The notes under the pieces: generated by a model
Databases searched by the model: none
What the model saw: the letters and a program-made list of their open reading frames with translations, nothing else
Told to the model about the DNA's origin: nothing
Program-made: the position numbers and the translations under genes
In this document: piece after piece, positions 1-5,030 of the stretch
Layout: every line of letters starts with the position of its first letter
How positions within the stretch are numbered: position 1 is the first letter of the stretch
Source of the DNA: Clostridium sp. CAG:921
Lineage (GTDB): Bacteria; Bacillota; Clostridia; TANB77; CAG-465
Assembly: GCA_000433135.1 (NCBI GenBank)
Contig: HF991966.1
Coordinates: forward strand, 1-5,030
Length of the DNA: 5,030 bases
Direction of reading: 5' to 3'

Positions 1-24
1 AGTTAGTTTTTTACAAAACTAACT
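1..24. repeat. Perfect inverted repeat at the end of folD
   Basis: AGTTAGTTTT (1-10) is the exact reverse complement of AAAACTAACT (15-24), giving a 10-base-pair stem with a four-base loop. One arm lies within repeat copy 1; the other is an inverted half copy carrying the folD stop codon at 3-5. It could act in transcription termination or mRNA 3'-end stability, but what follows on the minus strand is outside the window, so a T tract cannot be checked. The palindrome may extend left of base 1. Confidence 0.8.
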
Positions 25-854
25 CTTGATTCACATATTTCAACAAGATTTTGTGCTAGAGACAGAACAGTTGTAAGACCTACACCACCAGGTACACTTG
101 TGACATAACTTGCCACTTTTGCTACTTCGTCAGTTACTACGTCTCCAATAATTTTAGAATTACATCTATTGATTCCTACATCTATGACAATGGAACCCGG
201 TTTTACCATTTCTCCATTTATAATACCAGGCACACCAGCAGCTACAATAAGAATATCTGCATCTTTGGTAAATTTTTCTATACTTTGAGTTTTTGAATGG
301 CATACAGTAACTGTACAATTTCTATTTAGTAACGCATACGAAATAGGCTTTCCAACGATTTTACTTCTGCCAATGACAACTACATTTTTCCCAGAATAAC
401 TAGTCCCTATTCTATCTAATATAGTAATTATTCCTCTAACTGTACAAGGCAAAATAGCCTCTTGGTTCAAAGCCAATTTTCCAATATTTTTAGTATTAAA
501 TCCATCTACATCTTTTTTTTCTTCTATAGTTTGAAGTATCATCTCTTCATCCAGACTTTCATCAAGTGGCAATTGGACTAATATTCCTTGAATACTTTCA
601 TCTTGATTTAACTTTTCTACCAGTTCAACTACATCTCTAGTTGTATCTTCAGCCTTTATAATGTATTCTTCTTGTAATATTCCAACTTTTTCGCACATTT
701 TTCTTTTGTTTTTCACATAGATTTTTGAAGCTTGATTGTTAATAGACATAATTACCGCAAGCTTTGGAATTACACCTTGTTTTTTTACAAAACTAACTCT
801 TGGCAAAAGTGCTTCTACTTCTTTTTCTACTATTTCTTTTACATCTATTATCAT
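3..854 (-). CDS. folD: Bifunctional methylenetetrahydrofolate dehydrogenase / methenyltetrahydrofolate cyclohydrolase FolD, with repeat-encoded peptide inserts
   Basis: FolD interconverts 5,10-methylene-, 5,10-methenyl- and 10-formyl-tetrahydrofolate in the cytoplasm, normally with NADP. The 283-residue length is normal for the family. Visible family motifs are YVKNK (46-50, the YxxxK catalytic motif, Lys50), GILVQLPL (90-97), KDVDGF (114-119), the nucleotide-binding GRSKIVGKP (162-170), DVGINR and VPGGVG near the C-terminus. The start is the ATG at 852-854: it gives the typical MIID beginning, and an in-frame TGA lies two codons upstream. No good ribosome binding site sits at normal distance; a strong AAAGGAG lies at 890-896, about 35 bases upstream. 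Two peptides come from the 20-base repeat: RVSFVKK (19-25) inside the first helix, and RVSFVK just before the final Asn at the C-terminus. Several usually conserved residues differ (IDVK for IDGK, PCTV for PCTP, GGVGLTT for GGVGPMT), so a divergent or secondary FolD is possible. The family call is secure; full activity is not. Confidence 0.95.
   Translation of the reverse strand: MIIDVKEIVEKEVEALLPRVSFVKKQGVIPKLAVIMSINNQASKIYVKNKRKMCEKVGILQEEYIIKAEDTTRDVVELVEKLNQDESIQGILVQLPLDESLDEEMILQTIEEKKDVDGFNTKNIGKLALNQEAILPCTVRGIITILDRIGTSYSGKNVVVIGRSKIVGKPISYALLNRNCTVTVCHSKTQSIEKFTKDADILIVAAGVPGIINGEMVKPGSIVIDVGINRCNSKIIGDVVTDEVAKVASYVTSVPGGVGLTTVLSLAQNLVEICESRVSFVKN
7..26 (-). repeat. 20-base dispersed repeat, copy 1 (C-terminus of folD)
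   Basis: Exact copy of AGAGTTAGTTTTGTAAAAAA on the minus strand. It is read in frame as Arg-Val-Ser-Phe-Val-Lys at the end of FolD, just before a final Asn and the TAA stop. Together with the bases that follow it forms a perfect inverted repeat (1-24). Confidence 0.95.
781..800 (-). repeat. 20-base dispersed repeat, copy 2 (inside folD)
   Basis: Exact copy of the 20-base repeat, preceded by CTTTTGCCA on the minus strand. It is read in frame as RVSFVKK at FolD residues 19-25. Compared with usual FolD sequences, where a helix ending EVEAL runs straight into KKxGxxPGLAV, about seven residues (LPRVSFV) are added here. Confidence 0.95.
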
Positions 855-860
855 ATATCA

Positions 861-896
861 CTTATTACACGTAAAAATACGTTATAATTCTCCTTT
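861..896 (-). promoter_or_regulatory. folD leader with displaced ribosome binding site and possible hairpin
   Basis: A strong AAAGGAG (890-896) lies about 35 bases before the folD ATG, too far for normal initiation. Between them ACGTA (878-882) and TACGT (869-873) can pair around a TTTT loop, with possible weak outer pairing of TTAT (884-887) and ATAA (862-865). If formed, this hairpin would bring the Shine-Dalgarno sequence to about ten bases from the ATG. The core stem is only five base pairs, so stability is doubtful. Confidence 0.35.
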
Positions 897-901
897 CTAC
901 T

Positions 902-921
902 TTTTTTACAAAACTAACTCT
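902..921 (-). repeat. 20-base dispersed repeat, copy 3 (end of dpaA)
   Basis: Exact copy of the 20-base repeat. Its bases 6-8 (TAG) are the dpaA stop codon. On the minus strand it is preceded by the C-rich, GC-rich stretch CACCGCCACTCCCC (922-935), which encodes part of the last residues of DpaA and stands out from the AT-rich surroundings. Confidence 0.95.
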
Positions 922-1708
922 GGGGAGTGGCGGTGTGTTCTTCTACTATTTTGTCTATTTTTTCTTTTAGCTTTTGGGCTGATGTTTGTGGAGCTATTTT
1001 GCTTGGTAATGATAATGCCCAGGTTACATTTTTATTTTGCATGCTGGCCGCTTTGAAGTCTACGCCACCGGGAGTGGATGCAAGATCAATTATCAGAGAA
1101 GTATTTTTTACTAATTTTAGTCTTTTTTCATCTAGTATCATAGCTGGAATCGTATTAAATATATAATCCATATGAGGTAAATATTCCTCCAATTCATCTA
1201 ATTTTACGCATTTATAGCCAATTGATTTTATTATTGCGTAGTCTTTATCCTTTCTAGCTTCACAAAATATATTACATCCAAATGACCTTAACATATTTGC
1301 TAGTGCCTTTCCAATATTTCCGTATCCAAGAATTAACACATTTGATGAATTTATAGTAAATTTCGTACCTTTTATTGCCTCATATATTGCTCCTTCTGCT
1401 GTAGATACCGCATTTGATATAACCACATCTTCGAATTTCATTAAATCGTAATATTCATATTTTGAAAGCTTTTCTGTAATCTCTGGTTTTATCGCTCCTG
1501 TAAATAATATTTTACCGTTTAAGGTACTAATCAATTCATCACAAGTTATATTTTCACCAGTTATATTTTTACAATCTCTTGTAAATGGTATTGGAGCTAT
1601 TATATAGTCAGCCTCTTCAAATGATACTATTTTTACTTTTTCAGTAACATACATACTTCTAATATACTTGCTCCTATCATCTTGACCTATTATGCAATAC
1701 TTTTTCAT
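914..1708 (-). CDS. dpaA: Dipicolinate synthase subunit A
   Basis: With DpaB (SpoVFB), DpaA (SpoVFA) makes dipicolinic acid from a lysine-pathway intermediate in the mother cell during sporulation. The 264-residue protein has an N-terminal alpha/beta domain (1-100), the STAEGAI motif (102-108), a Rossmann segment VLILGYGNIGKAL (124-136) with the GxGxxG nucleotide loop, NTIPAMIL (185-192), DLASTPGGVDF (208-218) and LPSKIAPQTSAQ (234-245). These line up well with my recollection of B. subtilis DpaA (about 297 residues). The ATG at 1706-1708 is chosen because GGAGGG (1715-1720) lies six bases before it; a GTG seven codons upstream would put the ribosome binding site inside the gene. The last residues, HTATPQS, and the TAG stop are encoded by a C-rich stretch plus the 20-base repeat, so the native C-terminus seems to have been replaced. 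The usual partner dpaB does not follow; folD does. Confidence 0.9.
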   Translation of the reverse strand: MKKYCIIGQDDRSKYIRSMYVTEKVKIVSFEEADYIIAPIPFTRDCKNITGENITCDELISTLNGKILFTGAIKPEITEKLSKYEYYDLMKFEDVVISNAVSTAEGAIYEAIKGTKFTINSSNVLILGYGNIGKALANMLRSFGCNIFCEARKDKDYAIIKSIGYKCVKLDELEEYLPHMDYIFNTIPAMILDEKRLKLVKNTSLIIDLASTPGGVDFKAASMQNKNVTWALSLPSKIAPQTSAQKLKEKIDKIVEEHTATPQS

Positions 1709-1748
1709 TAAAATCCCTCCATATAACACAATATGTTACTTAGGAGCA

Positions 1749-1777
1749 ATTATACTAATTATCTAAAAATTTAACGT
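1749..1777 (-). promoter_or_regulatory. Weak candidate promoter ahead of dpaA
   Basis: A perfect TATAAT (1749-1754, minus strand) overlaps the end of the membrane-protein gene and lies about 40 bases before the dpaA start. The -35 region at 16-18 bases upstream (around 1771-1778) matches consensus poorly. Between it and the ribosome binding site is an imperfect 15-base palindrome, TAACATATTGTGTTA (1724-1738). I saw no convincing sigma-K-type element, although dpaA is sigma-K controlled in Bacillus. dpaA may simply be read through from upstream. Confidence 0.25.
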
Positions 1778-2354
1778 TATTAAATAAAAATTCTGCTTTA
1801 TTTTCATCATAGTTTTCGTCTTTTGCAGAATACATAAATACATATTGCTTTTCATCATGAATCGTAACTAATTCATACACATTTATTCCATCTGAATTTT
1901 TATATTTTAACTTAAAGGCTTCTTCCTTATCAAATTTTGCATTTTCATACACTTTTATGGTATCGTTAGATATATTTGTGTTATTTTTGGCGCCATTAGC
2001 TAGACTATACATAAGATCCTTTACAGATTCAAATTCATTTTCTCCTGTATAAATCATAAGAGTACACCCTTCTTCAGTTTCTTTATTGAACATGCCTATA
2101 CTTTGATATACACTTCCCTCTACTAAATTTTCCACTCTGTTAGTAAATTCATTAAAATATGGGAATTCAACATTATAATCTTCCCATTTTAATTTTTCTA
2201 CATTTTCTTTTGGCATTTCTACATTAACTAACTTGTTTTGCTCTATTATTATTTCCCCTTCATTTGACTTTTTTATTCCATACAAAAATATAGACAAAGC
2301 CATTATTATTAAAAAATTAAGTGCTATAATAAAATATATCGTTTTCTTCTCCAT
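1755..2354 (-). CDS. Membrane-anchored extracytoplasmic protein of unknown function
   Basis: I do not recognise this 199-residue protein by name. It has a short basic N-terminus (MEKK) and one hydrophobic segment (about 5-26), followed by a polar, acidic domain, which fits a signal anchor or uncleaved signal peptide with the domain outside the cell. There is no cysteine in a lipobox position, so it is not a lipoprotein. The C-terminal half (about 75-199), with DKEEAFKLKYKN, a following YELVTIHDEKQYVFMYSA strand pair and a final FLFNNVKFLDN, resembles the PsbP/DcrB-like fold of small secreted bacterial proteins; this is only a pattern impression. The ATG at 2352-2354 has AGGAGAGG (2359-2366) just upstream, overlapping the stop codon of the phospholipase gene. 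The 10-base gap points to co-transcription and probably coupled translation. The next gene, dpaA, begins 46 bases downstream. Confidence 0.8.
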   Translation of the reverse strand: MEKKTIYFIIALNFLIIMALSIFLYGIKKSNEGEIIIEQNKLVNVEMPKENVEKLKWEDYNVEFPYFNEFTNRVENLVEGSVYQSIGMFNKETEEGCTLMIYTGENEFESVKDLMYSLANGAKNNTNISNDTIKVYENAKFDKEEAFKLKYKNSDGINVYELVTIHDEKQYVFMYSAKDENYDENKAEFLFNNVKFLDN

Positions 2355-2364
2355 TTTTCCTCTC

Positions 2365-3543
2365 CTACAATAATTCTATAAATTCTTTAAAATCTACGTA
2401 TTTATTTTTAGTTATTTTACATCTTTTTATAATATTTATAAAATCTTTTATATCGTAAATTTTAAATTTCTCTACATCATTTAAAATAGCTATTTCTTCA
2501 AATATAGAGATAATTCCTTCTTTTAGAGTTTGTGCATTTTTATTTTTAGTTTTTGAGGATAATTTAAAAATTAATCCACTAACTCCTTCATCAAATACAT
2601 TTTCGCCAATTTTTAACTTTATATGGTAAGCATTTAAACATTTTTTTATTTTTTCAACATCAAAATTTAAAATTTTATCCATTTTAGTATTAAATTTATT
2701 TAAATAATACCTAACACCGTCTAAATCATTCAAAATCTTTAGTGTATCAAAATATCCAAGGTCTATTTGATAATTTAAGTTTTGTGTATCAAAATTTAGT
2801 ATGCTTGGTAGTGTATCTACAGGAGATATCATGTGAATTCTTATTTTTCCCCTTTTTAGTATTTTTTTATAATTTCTTATTCTAATGTTTTTATGTGCCC
2901 TTATAACGACCACATCTTCATATCCTTTTTCTTCAAGCATATGAACTGGACAATTATCCCAAGCTCCACCATCTAAATATTTTTTATCATCAATTATAAC
3001 TCTTTTAAATATTGGTAAGTTTGAGGTAGCCATAATATAATCAATCAACTTTCCATCTGGAATATCACTTATAAATAATTCTTCACCCTTTATGTCCGAT
3101 ACACACATTGTAACAAGGCCGTACAAAATTTGCGAATTTCTAATTTTATTTTCATCTATTTCGCTTTCTAATATTTTTCTTTCTGACGTTACATCAAGGC
3201 CTCCATTTTTTATACTATCTCCAAGCATTTTTGAAAGATATTTTACAGTTTCTTTATCAAGTTTTTTATCAATTACATTTTTCATTGCTGTATTATCTAA
3301 GTTTAATAAATCCTTAAATGATAAAGTTTCCCACATATTGCATAGCTTATCAAAATCTCCTTGAGCAATAAAAGCTGCGTTTATTGCTCCTATTGACGTT
3401 CCGACAACTGCTTCAAATCTAAATTTATTTTCATAAAGTGCTCTCAAGGCTCCAACTTGGTATGCCCCTCTTGCACCACCGCCTTCGAGTGTAAGAGCGA
3501 TTTTATCTTTTTCTTTCAAACCACTTAAACTATTTTCTTCCAT
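2365..3543 (-). CDS. Patatin-like phospholipase family protein
   Basis: Patatin-like proteins are serine acyl hydrolases that cleave acyl chains from phospholipids or other lipids with a Ser-Asp dyad. All the motifs are present: the oxyanion-hole loop GGGARGAYQVGAL (21-33), the nucleophile elbow GTSIG (48-52, Ser50), and DGGAWDNCP (191-199) with the catalytic Asp191. There is no signal peptide or clear membrane segment, so it is probably cytoplasmic or peripheral at the inner face of the membrane. The C-terminal 190 residues are Lys/Ile/Asn-rich; the segment around LGYFDTLKILNDLDG resembles bacterial RssA/YlbK-type patatin relatives. The start is placed at the ATG 3541-3543 (392 residues), because AGAGGTG lies five bases before it; a GTG two codons upstream would overlap this ribosome binding site. 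It is the first gene of a likely unit with the membrane-anchored protein and dpaA. The substrate cannot be told from sequence. Confidence 0.92.
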   Translation of the reverse strand: MEENSLSGLKEKDKIALTLEGGGARGAYQVGALRALYENKFRFEAVVGTSIGAINAAFIAQGDFDKLCNMWETLSFKDLLNLDNTAMKNVIDKKLDKETVKYLSKMLGDSIKNGGLDVTSERKILESEIDENKIRNSQILYGLVTMCVSDIKGEELFISDIPDGKLIDYIMATSNLPIFKRVIIDDKKYLDGGAWDNCPVHMLEEKGYEDVVVIRAHKNIRIRNYKKILKRGKIRIHMISPVDTLPSILNFDTQNLNYQIDLGYFDTLKILNDLDGVRYYLNKFNTKMDKILNFDVEKIKKCLNAYHIKLKIGENVFDEGVSGLIFKLSSKTKNKNAQTLKEGIISIFEEIAILNDVEKFKIYDIKDFINIIKRCKITKNKYVDFKEFIELL

Positions 3544-3561
3544 ATGCACACCTCTTTACAA

Positions 3562-3590
3562 GTTATACCATAATATTTCAAATTTTACAA
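3562..3590 (-). promoter_or_regulatory. Possible sigma-A promoter for the patatin gene unit
   Basis: On the minus strand TTGTAA (3585-3590) is followed after 17 bases by TATAAC (3562-3567), with TG one base before it as in an extended -10 element. A start point about seven bases downstream would leave a leader of only about a dozen bases and begin at the edge of the ribosome binding site, which is unusually short. The match to consensus is good but the geometry lowers confidence. Confidence 0.45.
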
Positions 3591-3804
3591 TACATTTAAA
3601 GCAAGAAAAAACTATGTTTAAAAATTAATTTTGTTGCTCACAGCTTATAAAAATACTTTAAAGAATTTTAAACTAATTTTAACTAAATGAACATAACATG
3701 TTTATTATGGATTTGCACAAATTATAATTAATTTTATCAATTTTTCTAACATCTATAGTAATTTATTTGTTGTGAACTGTAACAAATCAATATTACTGAA
3801 AAAC
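3591..3804. other. AT-rich intergenic stretch with an inverted repeat
   Basis: No credible ORF or RNA gene was seen here on either strand. The one clear structure is ATTTGTT (3765-3771) and AACAAAT (3781-3787), a perfect 7-base inverted repeat around nine bases, which could be an operator or simple chance. A short palindrome AACATGTT also occurs near 3695-3702. The rest is low-complexity A/T. Confidence 0.4.
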
Positions 3805-3824
3805 TTTTTTACAAAACTAACTCT
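3805..3824 (-). repeat. 20-base dispersed repeat, copy 4 (downstream of cardiolipin synthase)
   Basis: Exact copy of the 20-base repeat in non-coding sequence, just beyond the cardiolipin synthase terminator. On the minus strand it is preceded by the C-rich stretch GCCACCCCACCGCT (3825-3838), similar in composition to the flank of copy 3 though not the same sequence. Confidence 0.95.
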
Positions 3825-3838
3825 AGCGGTGGGGTGGC

Positions 3839-3898
3839 AAAAATAAAAAAAGATGCCTGGCCTTTTTAAGTGAGGTGTTAACTGGCTAGGAATCTTTT
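3839..3898 (-). terminator. Intrinsic terminator of the cardiolipin synthase gene
   Basis: On the minus strand, starting four bases after the stop codon, AAAAGAT, CCT and GCC (3884-3898, with two single mismatches) pair with GGC, AGG and ATCTTTT (3848-3862). The loop is 21 bases, and the 3' arm runs directly into a T-rich tract (T run, one A, five more Ts, to 3839). This has the shape of a Rho-independent terminator. The T tract abuts the C-rich flank of the repeat copy at 3805-3824. Confidence 0.75.
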
Positions 3899-3902
3899 GA
3901 GT

Positions 3903-5030
3903 TTATAGCATTGGTGAGAATGCTGCAATAAATGCTTCTTTAAATTTTTGAATTGTGGGGCGATTTTTCCAGCTAGTTAAATCAATTTTTATACACTTTT
4001 TTGTCATTCTTTCAAAATCTTCTTTTACACTTATTTCTTCACCAGTTTTATACATAAAGTTAACACATTCAAAATTTAAGTGTAAACTTCTAAAGTCTAG
4101 ATTAGCTGTTCCAATTATTGCGGTGTCATCATCTGAGACCATAGTTTTTGAGTGAATAAATCCTGGCTTATATTCAAAAATTTCCACTCCTGCTTCAAGT
4201 AATACTTCATAATATGATCTTGTGGCAATTTGCACCATCTTTTTATCTGGTATGTGAGGAGTTACTATCTTTACACTAACTCCACTTCTGGCACTATTTA
4301 AAAGTGCTGTTAACAAATTCTCACTAAGTATTAAATAAGGTGTTGTAATATAGACATAACTTTTAGCATAGTTTACCATTTGTATATACATATTCTCTAT
4401 TGGATTTTTTCTATTGTCAGGACCATCTGCAAAAGGAAGAACATATCCTTCTTTTTTAGATTTAGACGTCAAAGGTTTATACCACATATAATCTACTTGC
4501 CTTTTGGTTATTTGCTCTTTATTTCTAAGATACATCAGCGCATAACTCCACGTTGCACTTCCAATTATTTTTACTCCACCGTCTTTCCAATGCCCATACC
4601 TTTCTATTATGTTTGCATATTCATCTGCTAAATTTACTCCTCCGGTATAAGCAATCTTTCCATCAATTACTACAATTTTTCTGTGATCTCTATAATTTAT
4701 ATATCCATTAAGTATTAAAGTAAAAGGATTAAAATAGTTTACCTCTATATTTTCATTTTCCAAATCTTTTGTAAAATTCTTTGGAAGTTTGAAAAGTGAT
4801 CCAAGAGAGTCAACTATTATTTCAACTTTAACACCATTTTTAGACTTTACTTTTAAGATTTCAAAAATCTCATTCCACAGCCTTCCCTTTGAAATTATAA
4901 AAAATTCTAATAAAATATATTTTTCTGCTTTTTGCAAGTCTTTTTTTAAGCTATCGAAAAATTTCTCGCCAATTTCAAAGTACTCTACGCCCTCATTTTC
5001 ATACAAAGGATATCCTGAAATTTTAGTAGC
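3903..5030 (-). CDS. cls: Cardiolipin synthase, 5' end beyond the window
   Basis: Cardiolipin synthase condenses two phosphatidylglycerol molecules to cardiolipin and glycerol at the membrane. Both phospholipase D signatures are present: HRKIVVID (His116, Lys118, Asp123 counting from the first visible codon) followed by GKIAYTGGVNLADEY, and HSKTMVSD (His293, Lys295, Asp300) followed by GTANLDFRS. The N-terminal part of the catalytic domain (KAEKYILLEFFIISKGRLW) and the C-terminus, ending SPML, are typical of Firmicutes enzymes. The reading frame stays open through the right edge of the window (375 residues visible), so the TTG at 5004-5006 is not the start; the family is usually about 480-510 residues, and the missing part should hold two membrane helices. 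The stop codon is followed after four bases by an intrinsic terminator, so this gene ends its transcription unit and is separate from the patatin gene. Confidence 0.93.
   Translation of the reverse strand, partial: ATKISGYPLYENEGVEYFEIGEKFFDSLKKDLQKAEKYILLEFFIISKGRLWNEIFEILKVKSKNGVKVEIIVDSLGSLFKLPKNFTKDLENENIEVNYFNPFTLILNGYINYRDHRKIVVIDGKIAYTGGVNLADEYANIIERYGHWKDGGVKIIGSATWSYALMYLRNKEQITKRQVDYMWYKPLTSKSKKEGYVLPFADGPDNRKNPIENMYIQMVNYAKSYVYITTPYLILSENLLTALLNSARSGVSVKIVTPHIPDKKMVQIATRSYYEVLLEAGVEIFEYKPGFIHSKTMVSDDDTAIIGTANLDFRSLHLNFECVNFMYKTGEEISVKEDFERMTKKCIKIDLTSWKNRPTIQKFKEAFIAAFSPML

Noticed and set aside
902..921. The repeat as an integron attC site
   Set aside because: GTTAGTT does not fit the GTTRRRY core, and no paired imperfect long inverted repeat typical of attC is seen around copies 2, 3 or 4. 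No integrase gene is in the window.
736..1166. Plus-strand open frames of 106 and 79 codons opposite folD and dpaA
   Set aside because: They are antisense to genes with clear family motifs, lack ribosome binding sites and resemble no protein.
1724..1738. A sigma-K promoter for dpaA around CATATTGTG
   Set aside because: The -10 like element misses the terminal TA and no AC element is found at the expected distance upstream.
3688..3735. A 14-codon plus-strand ORF beginning ATGAAC in the intergenic region
   Set aside because: There is no ribosome binding site at suitable distance, and it is too short to support without conservation data.
7..3824. The repeats as a CRISPR array
   Set aside because: The spacing is highly irregular, genes lie between copies, and one copy is translated within folD.
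4270..4282. A further partial repeat copy (ACTAACTC) in cardiolipin synthase
   Set aside because: Only eight to nine bases match, inside a conserved coding segment; this is expected by chance in such AT-rich sequence.
3092..4631. Plus-strand open frames opposite the patatin and cardiolipin synthase genes
   Set aside because: They are mirror images of the A/T-rich coding strand, with low-complexity Phe/Ser/Ile composition and no start signals.

Overview
The window is AT-rich low-GC Firmicutes DNA, most likely from a clostridial or Peptostreptococcaceae-like anaerobe. This rests on base composition, strong GGAGG-type ribosome binding sites, a Firmicutes-type two-HKD cardiolipin synthase and a dipicolinate synthase subunit A (DpaA), a protein of endospore formers. 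All five genes lie on the minus strand, so transcription runs from high to low coordinates. No convincing gene was found on the plus strand.

In order of transcription: (1) the 3' part of a cardiolipin synthase gene (3903 to the right edge, 5' end outside the window), ending in a good intrinsic terminator; (2) an intergenic region of about 360 bases holding the terminator, one copy of a short repeat, an inverted repeat and a sigma-A-like promoter; (3) a three-gene unit made of a patatin-like phospholipase, a membrane-anchored extracytoplasmic protein of unknown function translationally close to it (10 bases), and dpaA 46 bases further on; (4) folD, 59 bases after dpaA, running almost to the left edge. 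The phospholipase and cardiolipin synthase both act on membrane lipids. DpaA makes spore dipicolinate with DpaB, but no dpaB follows it here. FolD is one-carbon folate metabolism. I see no single pathway that links them.

The unusual element is a perfect 20-base repeat, AGAGTTAGTTTTGTAAAAAA on the minus strand, present four times in the same orientation (7-26, 781-800, 902-921, 3805-3824). Three copies sit at 3' ends of transcription units: after the cardiolipin synthase terminator, across the dpaA stop codon, and across the end of folD. The fourth is inside folD, in frame, where it adds the peptide RVSFVKK to the first helix of the enzyme. The two copies outside folD carry a C-rich, unusually GC-rich 14-base flank and exactly bracket the patatin/unknown/dpaA unit. 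This looks like a dispersed small repeat family (mobile, uptake-signal or recombination-site-like) that is tolerated both at gene ends and inside proteins. Its nature cannot be decided from this window alone.
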